Shown here: piece after piece, positions 26,591 to 34,669 of the stretch
Numbering within the stretch: position 1 is the first letter of the stretch
Layout of the letters: the number at the start of each line of letters is the position of its first letter
Assembly (NCBI GenBank): GCA_004297445.1
Contig: SCUK01000071.1
Location: forward strand, 49,275-113,274
DNA length: 64,000 nucleotides
Origin: Anaerolineae bacterium
GTDB lineage: Bacteria; Chloroflexota; Anaerolineae; Anaerolineales; UBA11579
Direction of reading: 5' to 3'
Position numbers and translations under genes: made by a program
Notes under the pieces: generated by a model
Databases searched by the model: none
The model's input: only the letters and a program-made list of their open reading frames with translations
Told to the model about the DNA's origin: nothing

Positions 26591-26608
26591 CAAATGTATA
26601 GACATTTG
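26591..26608. promoter_or_regulatory. Perfect palindrome upstream of tgt
   Basis: CAAATGT-ATAG-ACATTTG, 46 nt upstream of the tgt start. Candidate operator or hairpin in the 5' region. Confidence 0.45.
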
Positions 26609-26627
26609 CACACACCCCCTGCGAAAA

Positions 26628-26693
26628 ATGTCCATGTGATGTCCATCGGATGTCCCTTGCATGTCCCTTGAATGTCCTTTTGTTGTCACTGAC
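26628..26693. repeat. Phased array: five ATGTCC hexamers at 11-bp spacing
   Basis: ATGTCC begins at 26628, 26639, 26650, 26661 and 26672, exactly 11 bp apart; a degenerate sixth unit (TTGTCA) is at 26683. The five bases after each hexamer vary (ATGTG, ATCGG, CTTGC, CTTGA, TTTTG). It lies 83 nt upstream of tgt. Confidence 0.75.
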
Positions 26694-26743
26694 GCTGGAA
26701 GTTTGACAGTGCGTGTCCCATTGTCCTATGGGGGCGGGGGGAG

Positions 26744-26800
26744 GTGACAAATTAAGTGACATAGTACGCCCCCACTGAAAATTTTGTCACTTCGTGTCAC
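26744..26800. repeat. Inverted pairs of GTGACA
   Basis: GTGACA at 26744 and 26756, then TGTCAC at 26785 and 26795, forming an imperfect inverted repeat around an AT/GC-mixed centre. Between this and the ATGTCC array lies TGTCCCATTGTCCTATGGG (26714-26732). The remainder of the 432-nt gap 26546-26977 shows no ORF. Confidence 0.5.
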
Positions 26801-26838
26801 TCCCTTTTGTAAAGGTCTTGACGGGCGAGGGAAAGACA

Positions 26839-26856
26839 TCTCACGCAAAGTCGCAA
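26839..26856. repeat. Dispersed TCTCACGCAAAG repeat, copy 2
   Basis: TCTCACGCAAAGTCGCAA, identical over 16 nt to copy 1 at 10261. Confidence 0.6.
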
Positions 26857-26977
26857 ATAAAAGAAAGACTAGAGGAATATAAGGAAACCATGCTGATTGA
26901 CCCCCGCGAGGAAATGATAGCATGGGGCGGGGGCGAGGGGAAGCGAAAGGGCGGAAATGTAATGCGTGGGCGTAAGG

Positions 26978-27313
26978 CTATTCAGCAGGATGAATGTCCC
27001 ATATCCACCAGCCGGTGCCAACTGCATACAGTGTCTGTTTACCTTTTGTGGTTTCCATAATTTTCCCCACGATTTCAAAGGGCGACTCTGGGTCTTCATT
27101 ATCAATGATGATTTTACGGCTGTCGTCGACTCCCATCGTACCGTTACCGGAAAACCGATTTGTCCATTCTACAATTCTTACTGCCGTTTCCCATGGGAAA
27201 TAGGGTCTTGCCCAACCATTCCATAAATCGCTTGGTTGGTAGTAGCCATCAAAGGGCTCTTGACCCTCAATAGAGAATTTTTCAGGTGTGAGCATATTTT
27301 TATCTGTCAGCAA
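26978..27313 (-). CDS. Uncharacterised small protein
   Basis: 111 residues (a second ATG 6 codons later is possible). Aromatic-rich and acidic, with DGYYQPSDLWNGWARPYFPW and a closing GTGWWIWDIHP. No signal peptide, membrane helix or recognised family. AT-rich relative to the core genes. It lies downstream of vsr in the same direction, separated by 175 nt in which nothing was recognised; it may belong to the same acquired segment. Confidence 0.5.
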   Translation of the reverse strand: MLTDKNMLTPEKFSIEGQEPFDGYYQPSDLWNGWARPYFPWETAVRIVEWTNRFSGNGTMGVDDSRKIIIDNEDPESPFEIVGKIMETTKGKQTLYAVGTGWWIWDIHPAE

Positions 27314-27488
27314 AAAATGTGCCTGTCTTGATGACTTCTATTTCTATGATATCAGATTGGGTAGATTAATAACATGCCTAGGATGGCGATGTCAAACTCC
27401 TGAAAATCCTCTACATTTATTTAGTCAACTGGGCGAATGTGTCTGGGATCTATTCACACATCCATGTTAGCGTTGCCGCCATTACTTT

Positions 27489-27905
27489 CTATTGGTTTAG
27501 TTGAAGGAACTTAGCTAGCCGCGTTCTTAATTTTACAGGATCTTTTGTCCAACACTCCCAGACTACAAGTACATGCCACCCCAATTTCTTTAGTTCGGCT
27601 AGATTCGCTCGATCCCGCTGAACATTGCCCAACCGCTTTTGCTCCCAGAAATCGGCACGGGTGATCGGTTTGACTTTGCCATAACGACACTTGTGCATGT
27701 GCCAGAAACACCCATTTACCAATATGATTTTCTTATGTCTTGTTAGAACGAGGTCCGGTTTTCCAGGGAGTCTCCTGCTATGTAGTGAATACCTGTAACC
27801 CATCGAATGAATCATTGAGCGGACGAGGATCTCTGGCCGAGTATTTTTGCTTTTGATCCTCGACATATTGAGTTTTCTTTGTTCGGGGGTAAGGACATCA
27901 GGCAT
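27489..27905 (-). CDS. vsr: Very short patch repair endonuclease (Vsr)
   Basis: 138 residues, normal family length. It nicks 5' of T in T:G mismatches that arise when 5-methylcytosine deaminates, so it normally accompanies a C5-methyltransferase. Signatures: opening TPEQRKLNMSRIKSKNT, LPGKPDLVLTRHK with the metal-binding Asp, and GCFWHMHKC. It overlaps the end of the EcoRII-like gene by 8 nt and closes the operon methyltransferase, endonuclease, vsr. Confidence 0.95.
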   Translation of the reverse strand: MPDVLTPEQRKLNMSRIKSKNTRPEILVRSMIHSMGYRYSLHSRRLPGKPDLVLTRHKKIILVNGCFWHMHKCRYGKVKPITRADFWEQKRLGNVQRDRANLAELKKLGWHVLVVWECWTKDPVKLRTRLAKFLQLNQ

Positions 27906-29070
27906 TTGGATAAAGTTCTGCCACTTGATTGAGAAATCCTTGAATAGTCAGGATTTCGGTTCTATCTTCTTTTGGATATTGCTTGTGGAGAGATTCTGGG
28001 ACTATCAGGCATACCCCGGCTTGCCGCATTTCCTGGAGTTGGGGGGAGGATATCCCCTCCTGCAAGGTGAGGATATGTTTTCTCTCTACTCTCCGAGCCT
28101 CGTTCAATACCTGACGCCATCTGTCCCTACAAGTACGTTTTACTCCAACAATGAAAAGTTTGTCCGCAGGGAACTGCATGTCGTCATATTGCTCTTTTCC
28201 CGGAATTACAATATCAGGTCTGGTGCCATCGAGCGTTTGTCGCATTTGATATGGTATCCCCTCCTGCTGCAAGAGAAATTCAACATGGTTTTCCAGAGAA
28301 CGTCCCGACCGGGATTTTCTCGCCTGAAGTATTTTCTGTGCAACCATAAGGAAATCATCGATAGATGCAAAAAGGCGAGTGACCTCAGATTGAAAAACCC
28401 TTCGTTCTGCCATCTTATAGAGGGTGTATTCTTCCCTTATAAATCTCATTAGCTGCAAATCGGGGGAGAGATTTGCGAAATCCTGCGTACAACTGAATAT
28501 TGCCTTCCTTGTAGAATCAGAGAATACTTGTCCGGAGGGCAATTCCGAAAGGCCGGCAGCAATTTCCCTGAACAGTCTATTAATGCATTCGTCTTCAGAT
28601 TCGAGTGATTCGGCTCCTTGTTCGTAAAGAGCCCAGGATTCATAAACTTCGATTCCCAAAGCTATCTGGATATCAAAGATATCATCATCCAAATCCAGAA
28701 CATATGCAATAAATTTGTCGATTGTTTCTGGAATTAATACAAGGAGGCTGCCAAGATTGTCAGATGTTCTCCAGGGGAAGTCATTCCCGAAACGGGTAAT
28801 TCGATATTCGCTCCTTGTTCCCTTTCCATACCACTTAACCATCGACTGGGTTTCAATTCCATCCGGCCAGGTAATCATGACAGGATGATCCGCGTTATAA
28901 CCTTTGTCAGGAGGGTTTGGAGAAAAATGCCCTGCTGCTCCTTTGGGCAAATAGAATCCGGCCTGGTGTGCCCCAGTAAGATCTACATCATTTGCCGAAA
29001 TAAACTTTAGCAGGGCGGTACGGTTTCTTAGAGCATCATTTATTGCCCGTTCACAGTACGGTGATGCCAT
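27898..29070 (-). CDS. EcoRII-type restriction endonuclease
   Basis: 390 residues. The C-terminal half (about 245-385) matches the EcoRII catalytic domain: SGRSLENHVEFLL, then RPDIVIPG with the catalytic Asp, then VKRTCRDRWRQVLNEA supplying Lys/Arg, then KHILTLQEGIS. The N-terminal half matches the effector-DNA-binding part in length but is divergent. EcoRII cuts CCWGG and needs two sites; the same specificity is inferred here from the partner methyltransferase and Vsr. It begins 12 nt after the methyltransferase stop. Confidence 0.85.
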   Translation of the reverse strand: MASPYCERAINDALRNRTALLKFISANDVDLTGAHQAGFYLPKGAAGHFSPNPPDKGYNADHPVMITWPDGIETQSMVKWYGKGTRSEYRITRFGNDFPWRTSDNLGSLLVLIPETIDKFIAYVLDLDDDIFDIQIALGIEVYESWALYEQGAESLESEDECINRLFREIAAGLSELPSGQVFSDSTRKAIFSCTQDFANLSPDLQLMRFIREEYTLYKMAERRVFQSEVTRLFASIDDFLMVAQKILQARKSRSGRSLENHVEFLLQQEGIPYQMRQTLDGTRPDIVIPGKEQYDDMQFPADKLFIVGVKRTCRDRWRQVLNEARRVERKHILTLQEGISSPQLQEMRQAGVCLIVPESLHKQYPKEDRTEILTIQGFLNQVAELYPNA

Positions 29071-29082
29071 ATTCCTCCAAAC

Positions 29083-30261
29083 CTATCTGAACAACGACAT
29101 CCTTGATTCAAGAACGTGATGGCTTAGAACTCTTACGATATTCCTCCCGATCGCCTCCACCACTTTTGGAACAACTGCATTGCCAAATTGCCGATATGCC
29201 TGGGTATCGGATACTACTATTGGCCGGTCATTTCCGAAACCCATAAGTCTGGCACATTCGGCTGGAGTAAGCCTGCGGGGATTCTTGTTCTTTCCCTGGG
29301 CTATCAGGATTTCCGAACCGTCCTTATAGTATCGGGCACTAAGAGTTCGTGTCACTCCATCAGGATCGGCAAGCCCAAAGCCAAACCCATTTCCTTTCTC
29401 CTTATGACGTCGTGCATATTCCTGCAAGTAATTCCAGAGATGATCACTCAGCGTGTATTTTGGATCGGGGCGTTTCTCAAGGATATCCACCAATTTGGGC
29501 TTGTTATCAGGATCAGCAACCGGGAATTCAAACCGGGGCGCTTCCCCAAACACCTTCTTATCAAAACAAATAATATAGACGCGTTCACGATGTTGGGGAA
29601 CCCAACCCGCTGCATCAATCACCTTATGAAAAACCCAATAACCCAGCCCTTCGAGGGTTTCTTGTATTACTTTCCAGGTCCTCCCTCGATCATGAGATTG
29701 CAGGTTTTTTACATTTTCAAGGAACAGCACCGGTGGGCGTTTTATTTCAATAATGGTGGCAAGGTTGAAAAACAAGGTGCCCTGGGCCTGGTCCATAAAA
29801 CCGTGGGCCTTTCCCAGGCTCTTTTTCTTTGATACTCCAGCGATTGAAAATGGCTGGCAGGGAAAACCTGCCGCAAGTATGTCATGATCCGGTATATCTG
29901 CGGGGTTTATTTTTGTAATATCGCCATGAGGGGTTTCGCCAAACCACGCTCTGTAAGTCTTCTGGCTATACTTGTCCCACTCAGAGGAAAAGACGCATTT
30001 ACCGCCAAGGTTTCTGAGCGCAATATGAAATCCGCCTATCCCGGCAAACAAATCGATAAATTTGAACGGGAAACTCTCAGGCAATATCTGATAAGGGAGT
30101 GGCTGATCAAGTCCAACAAGATAGGGTTGCCGACCTTCACGTACCGCATTGAGGATGTTAACGATGAATTCCTTTTGGGACATTCTAACTTCAAGTCGTT
30201 CACTTTCAATCCATTCTCGAAGTTCGGGTGGAACGTCCCGGACCAAAATGTCATCGGCCAT
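29083..30261 (-). CDS. DNA (cytosine-5) methyltransferase with N-terminal ribbon-helix-helix-like domain
   Basis: 392 residues. Residues 1-45 (LVRDVPPELREWIES ... SQKEFIVNILNAV) look like a ribbon-helix-helix DNA-binding domain, an unusual addition. The methyltransferase follows: motif I FIDLFAGIGG (68-77), catalytic GFPCQPFS (Cys135), LFLENVKNL, PQHRERVYI, and C-terminal RLTPAECARLMGF and QFGNAVV. It resembles the M.EcoRII/Dcm group; CCWGG specificity is inferred. A TGATAT-N7-ATATCA palindrome lies 30 nt upstream. Confidence 0.93.
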   Translation of the reverse strand: MADDILVRDVPPELREWIESERLEVRMSQKEFIVNILNAVREGRQPYLVGLDQPLPYQILPESFPFKFIDLFAGIGGFHIALRNLGGKCVFSSEWDKYSQKTYRAWFGETPHGDITKINPADIPDHDILAAGFPCQPFSIAGVSKKKSLGKAHGFMDQAQGTLFFNLATIIEIKRPPVLFLENVKNLQSHDRGRTWKVIQETLEGLGYWVFHKVIDAAGWVPQHRERVYIICFDKKVFGEAPRFEFPVADPDNKPKLVDILEKRPDPKYTLSDHLWNYLQEYARRHKEKGNGFGFGLADPDGVTRTLSARYYKDGSEILIAQGKNKNPRRLTPAECARLMGFGNDRPIVVSDTQAYRQFGNAVVPKVVEAIGRNIVRVLSHHVLESRMSLFR

Positions 30262-30290
30262 GGTTATGATTTCCTCTCGCTGGGAAAAAC

Positions 30291-30309
30291 TGATATCACG
30301 ATAATATCA
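30291..30309. promoter_or_regulatory. Palindrome upstream of the methyltransferase gene
   Basis: TGATAT-N7-ATATCA, a perfect interrupted palindrome 30 nt before the ATG at 30261. It could be the binding site of the enzyme's own N-terminal domain (autoregulation), by analogy with M.EcoRII-type enzymes that repress their own genes. Confidence 0.45.
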
Positions 30310-30436
30310 GACAACTGTTCTATATGCAATCTGTATTTCCGCCCATTCTTCGAGCAAGAATTGCCTTAGTTGAAAACTGGTCTGCGGAGCAGGATGATAG
30401 ATACGTAATGGGCTCGGCTGAAGCCTCGACTCCGGG

Positions 30437-32155
30437 TCAGGGGGCGCGGGTGGGCACGCGCCACACCTCGGCGGGGCCGGTGGTGTAGAGCAACTGCGCG
30501 GCGGGCAGGTCCAGCCACTGCGCCCAGCCGTGTTTTTCGGCATCGCTGGCCAGCGTCTCGTTCTGGGTGTTCACCACCACCAGCGCCCAATCCACCAGGT
30601 CGCCCTCGGTGTAGAGATAATCCTCGGCCTCGCCGCCGCGCCGCCCCAGGTAGTAGGTGAGCGGGGCGCGCAGCGGGCTGGTGGTCAGCACGCGGCCTGG
30701 CACATCCTCCATCGCAAGCAAATAAATCGCGAGGCGTTCTTCAAGGCCGGGCGTGGCGAGGCGTTGGCGGGCGGTGGCAGCAGAGACGGCCAGCCCACCC
30801 AGCGCGACGGCGGCAACGGCGACGGCCAGCAGGCGCGGCCCCCAGACTGCCCGGCGCGCCAGCGCCCACCCGCCCAGCGCCGCCCAGCCCGCAGCGGCCC
30901 ACAACAGCACGAACGGCGCGAAGAACACCCAGTTGCGCGGCAGGGGGGCCAGCCCGCGGGCGACCATGAAGGCCGCCATCACCAGCAGGCCGGCCTGAAC
31001 GGGCACCCGCCCGCGGCCGCTGCGCCAATGGAACAGCATGGAGAGGACGAAGCCACCGGCTAGCAGCAGGTCAAGCGGCCAGAGGTCGAAGGTCCACATC
31101 GTCCGCGTCTGCGCCAGGCGGATGGCGAGGGTGGGCAGGAATTCATCCGGCGGCAGCGGGCGCACGAAGCGGTTGAAGAACACCGAGTCGAAGCTGGTGC
31201 CGAAGATATAGATAGGAGAGTACAGCAGAAGCATGAGGGCGAGGCCGCCCAGCCCGGCGGCGGCGAGGCCCAGCAGGTCGCGCCCGCGCCGCGCCCCGCC
31301 GACGTCGGCGGCCAGCCACGCCAGCCCCCACCAGCCCGCCAGCAGCGCCATCGGCAGCAGCATAATAGGCAGGGTGTACAGCCCGAGGCCGAACCACACG
31401 GCAAGCAGCAGCCAACCGAGGACGGTAGGCTCTCGTCGTTGCGCCTCGGCGGTGAGGAGGGCCAGCAGGGCGAAGACCGCCATCAGAGTGTAGCCGCGCG
31501 CATCCACGCTGAAATCCACCAGCACAGGCAGGGCGGCGGTGAAAGCCGCGGCCAGCAGGCCGGCGGCGCGGCCGTAAAACGCCCGCCCGGCGAGGTAGGC
31601 CAGCGGGATGAGGGCGACCCCGGCAAGGTAGGCGGGCAGGCGCAGCGCCCACGGCGCATCCCCGAACAGGCGCGTGCTGAAGAACATCAGCGCGGTGTGC
31701 AGGACGTGGTTGTTGGGCAGGTGGTAATCGGTGAGGACGTAGCGCAGCGGCCGGCTGGCGAACGCGATGTAGGAGTAGGCTTCGTCGTGGCCGAGGGCCT
31801 GAGTCAGCAGCAGCGCACGGCCCAGCGCACCGGCGAGGGTGACCGCCAGCAGTGCGAGGGCGAAGCGGCGTTCATCGGCGGCGAAGCGCAGCAGGGCGAG
31901 CAGGGGCGCGGCCCCCGTTTTCCAATCGGGGCGCGGCGGATGCCACCCGCGCCGCAGGGCAAGGCCGAAAGCGAACAATGCGAGAGCGACGGCGCGCAGC
32001 GCCCAGGCAAGGGCGGCATGCACGGCCGAGGTGTACAGTTCCAGCGTGCCGTCGGCGGCGAGGCGGTCGGCGAGGGATTGCGCCGCGGGGTATCCGAGCA
32101 GAGAGGCGGCGAGCAAGGCGAGCGCGAGGAAGACGGGGAGGAGGAAGGCGCGCAT
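30437..32155 (-). CDS. Family-39-type membrane glycosyltransferase
   Basis: 572 residues with twelve or more hydrophobic helices. The catalytic acidic pair Asp124-Glu125 is in LGHDEAYSYI, and the PMT-like loop continues LRYVLTDYHLPNNHVLHT. A second loop, VDARGYTLM, matches the same superfamily. The C-terminal soluble part faces outside. It is about 60% different from the paralogue at 18832-20373 by eye, so the acceptors probably differ. It lies downstream of the SLC13 gene in the same direction, separated by 88 nt with a dispersed repeat. Confidence 0.82.
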   Translation of the reverse strand: MRAFLLPVFLALALLAASLLGYPAAQSLADRLAADGTLELYTSAVHAALAWALRAVALALFAFGLALRRGWHPPRPDWKTGAAPLLALLRFAADERRFALALLAVTLAGALGRALLLTQALGHDEAYSYIAFASRPLRYVLTDYHLPNNHVLHTALMFFSTRLFGDAPWALRLPAYLAGVALIPLAYLAGRAFYGRAAGLLAAAFTAALPVLVDFSVDARGYTLMAVFALLALLTAEAQRREPTVLGWLLLAVWFGLGLYTLPIMLLPMALLAGWWGLAWLAADVGGARRGRDLLGLAAAGLGGLALMLLLYSPIYIFGTSFDSVFFNRFVRPLPPDEFLPTLAIRLAQTRTMWTFDLWPLDLLLAGGFVLSMLFHWRSGRGRVPVQAGLLVMAAFMVARGLAPLPRNWVFFAPFVLLWAAAGWAALGGWALARRAVWGPRLLAVAVAAVALGGLAVSAATARQRLATPGLEERLAIYLLAMEDVPGRVLTTSPLRAPLTYYLGRRGGEAEDYLYTEGDLVDWALVVVNTQNETLASDAEKHGWAQWLDLPAAQLLYTTGPAEVWRVPTRAP

Positions 32156-32197
32156 GGAAAGTGGTGGTATTTAACCACAGAGGAAAAGAAAAACCTA

Positions 32198-32229
32198 TCT
32201 CACGCAAAGGCGCAAAGACGCGAAGAAAA
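32198..32229. repeat. Dispersed TCTCACGCAAAG repeat, copy 3
   Basis: TCTCACGCAAAGGCGC then AAAGACGCGAAGAAAA, preceded by AACCACAGAGGAAAAG (32173-32188). This wording is common between genes of many environmental bacteria. Confidence 0.6.
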
Positions 32230-32243
32230 GCAATTCAAAAAAA

Positions 32244-34583
32244 TTATGAGTAGAGCCAGACGACCATAAACACAGTGACTACTGCAAGCAAGAGGGTGAG
32301 CGGCATGCCGACCTTGAGGTAGTCGCGCATCCGGTAGCCGCCGGGGCCCATCACCAGTACGTTGCCGGGATGGCTCACCGGCGTGATGAAGTTGCACGAC
32401 GCCGCGGCGGCCACCAGCAGGGCCAGCGCCTGGGGCGGCAGGCCGAACTGCGCCGCGGAAACCAGCGCCAGCGGGGCCATCAGCAACACCAGCACCGCAC
32501 TGGGAATAAACTGCGAGGCCAGCGCGGTGGTCAGGAACAGCGCCGCCAACTGCCCGTGCAGGCCAAGCGCGGCAATCGCCTGCCCCAACCCGGCGGCCAG
32601 CCAGTCCGCCGCGCCGCTTTTCTGCATGGCGATGCCCAGCGGCAGCATGGCGGCCACCAGGAACACCGAGCGCCAGTCGATGGCGCGGTAGGCTTCGTCC
32701 ATCGTCAGGCAGCCGGTAAGCACCATGAGCGTGGCGGCCAGCAGGGCGGCCAGCGCCACCGGCAGCACGCCCAGCACCACCAGCGCCACCATGCCCAGCA
32801 GGATGCCGGCGGCCAGCGGCGCCTTGGTCTCGCGCGGCGCGTCTTTGATTTCTTCGCTCAACACCAGGAAATCCGGCTCGGCGGACAGCACCTTGAGGCG
32901 CGCCCGCGGGCCGTAGATGAGCAGGGCATCGCCGAAGCGAATCTCCATATCGCGCAGGTTGAAGCGGTAGGGGCGGCCGGCGCGCCAGATGGCGAGCACG
33001 CTCAACCCGTATTTTTCGCGGAAGTGCACCTGGCGCAGGGTCTTGCCGTTGAGCCGCGACTGCGGCGAAAGCACCACCGGCACGAGGCCGACCTGGTCGG
33101 ATTGCATTTCGGCGAAGGATGGCACAGCGCTGGTGTCCACCTCCAGCCCCTGCAGGCCACGGAAGGCGTCCAGGTCTTCGGGGCGCGCTTCCACCACCAC
33201 CCGGTCGCCGGGTTGCAGCACCTCGGAGGGCGCGGGCATCGGCAGAGTCTGGTCGCCGCGCAGGATGGTGAGCGCCGAGAAACCAAAGCCATCGGCAAGG
33301 CGGCTTTCGGCCAGCGTCTTGCCCGCCAGCGAGGAGTCCTCCGGTACGCGCACCAGCATCAGGCGTTCGTCGAGGCGGTAAATCTGGGTGCTGCGCGCCT
33401 CCGAGACGTAGAAGTCCGGCACATGGCGCATGCCTTCCAACCGGCCGGTGGTGGATTGCACCAGCAGGATGTCGCCTTCGTGCAACGGCAGGCTTTGCAG
33501 GTTGGTGCGGTTCGGTTTGCCGTCGCGCCAGATGGCGAGCACATTGGCGCCGAAACGCCGGCGGAAGTTCAGGTCGCCGAGGGTCTGCCCCAGCATGGGC
33601 GAGCGCGGCGCAATTGCCACTTCGGCCAGTTGCACATCCCCGCCGGTAAGGTGTTCGGTGACGTACTGCGGTTCTTCCACCTGCAACTGCGCGCCGCGCT
33701 TGAGTTCGTTCAGGCGGTCCTGCCGCCCGGAGACCAGCAGGCGGTCGCCGGGTTGGATGCGCAGATGCGGCTCGGGCGCGAGGGTGACATCATCGCCGTG
33801 GCGCAGGATGCCGACCACATTGACGCCCAGCGCCGAGCCGAGGTGGCTTTCGGCCAGCGTTTTGCCCGCCAGGGGGGAACCGGGCGGCAGTTTGACCACG
33901 AACAGCCGCTCATCCAGGCTGAAAGCAGTTTCTTCGAGGCGGCTGTGATGGTCGAGGTCGCGCGCCGGGTCGCGCTGCGGCAGCAGGTGGCGGCCAAGGA
34001 CGAGGAAGTACAGGATGCCGGCGGCGGTGATGGTCAGCCCCAGCGGGGCGAACTCCAGCATGCCGAGCGGCGCGTAGCCCGCGCTTTGCAGGGCATCGTT
34101 GGCGATGAGGTTGGGCGGCGTGCCGATGAGGGTGATGAGGCCGCCCATCAGCGTGGCATAGGACAGCGGGATGAGCAGACGCGAGGGCGATTGGCGCGTG
34201 CGGCGCGCGACATCCAGCGCGACGGGCAGCAACAGGGCCACCACGCCCAGGTTGTTCATCACGCTGGAGAGGGCCGCGGCCGCCAGCATCAGCACCAGCA
34301 GGATGCGCACCGGCCCGCGGCCGCCCACCCGCAGCACCCAGCGCCCCATGCGCCCGGCCACGCCGGTGCGCGAAAGGCCGGCGCTGAGGATGAACATCGT
34401 CCACATGACGACCACCGCGCCGCTGGAAAAGCCGGAGAGCGCTTCATCCGCAGTGACAAGGCCGGCCAACGCCAGCGCGCACAATACCAGCAGGGCGATA
34501 AGGTCCATCCGCAGGCGTTCGCTGATGAACAGGACGATGGAAATGACCAGGATGCCCAGCGTGAGCAGGATTGGAGGGGTCAT
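32244..34583 (-). CDS. SLC13/DASS-type anion transporter with internal TrkA-C domains
   Basis: 779 residues. The N-terminal helices (about 1-205) and the C-terminal helices (about 585-779) form an SLC13-type permease; motifs LIGTPPNLIANDAL and CNFITPVSHPGN are the two Na+/substrate loops. In between, about 380 residues contain four TrkA-C/RCK_C-like repeats, each with an 'xPGDxLLV' end and a 'GxNVLAIWRxGK' strand. Proteins of this build import sulphate, other divalent anions or dicarboxylates. TATAAT (34592-34597) ends 8 nt before the ATG, so the message is probably leaderless. Confidence 0.88.
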   Translation of the reverse strand: MTPPILLTLGILVISIVLFISERLRMDLIALLVLCALALAGLVTADEALSGFSSGAVVVMWTMFILSAGLSRTGVAGRMGRWVLRVGGRGPVRILLVLMLAAAALSSVMNNLGVVALLLPVALDVARRTRQSPSRLLIPLSYATLMGGLITLIGTPPNLIANDALQSAGYAPLGMLEFAPLGLTITAAGILYFLVLGRHLLPQRDPARDLDHHSRLEETAFSLDERLFVVKLPPGSPLAGKTLAESHLGSALGVNVVGILRHGDDVTLAPEPHLRIQPGDRLLVSGRQDRLNELKRGAQLQVEEPQYVTEHLTGGDVQLAEVAIAPRSPMLGQTLGDLNFRRRFGANVLAIWRDGKPNRTNLQSLPLHEGDILLVQSTTGRLEGMRHVPDFYVSEARSTQIYRLDERLMLVRVPEDSSLAGKTLAESRLADGFGFSALTILRGDQTLPMPAPSEVLQPGDRVVVEARPEDLDAFRGLQGLEVDTSAVPSFAEMQSDQVGLVPVVLSPQSRLNGKTLRQVHFREKYGLSVLAIWRAGRPYRFNLRDMEIRFGDALLIYGPRARLKVLSAEPDFLVLSEEIKDAPRETKAPLAAGILLGMVALVVLGVLPVALAALLAATLMVLTGCLTMDEAYRAIDWRSVFLVAAMLPLGIAMQKSGAADWLAAGLGQAIAALGLHGQLAALFLTTALASQFIPSAVLVLLMAPLALVSAAQFGLPPQALALLVAAAASCNFITPVSHPGNVLVMGPGGYRMRDYLKVGMPLTLLLAVVTVFMVVWLYS

Positions 34584-34591
34584 CAGGGGGA

Positions 34592-34622
34592 ATTATATCC
34601 GCCGGATGCGCGGTGATATAAT
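34592..34622. promoter_or_regulatory. Divergent -10 boxes between SLC13 gene and lat
   Basis: TATAAT on the minus strand (34592-34597) for the SLC13 gene and TATAAT on the plus strand (34617-34622) for lat, only 19 nt apart. Expression of the two could interfere. Confidence 0.55.
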
Positions 34623-34669
34623 CCTTTGGGCTGTACGCCAAAAGCAGAATTGCCCCCAGGAGACCCCCT

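Noticed and set aside
26546..26689. An N-terminal extension of tgt
   Set aside because: It would translate the ATGTCC array and palindrome; Tgt proteins begin near the ATG at 26545.
26628..26693. The 11-bp array as a CRISPR
   Set aside because: Units are far too short and there are no spacers or cas genes.
32370..34616. A 748-codon open frame on the plus strand
   Set aside because: It is antisense to the SLC13-type transporter, full of His/Gln/Arg/Gly typical of GC-rich shadow frames, and matches no fold.
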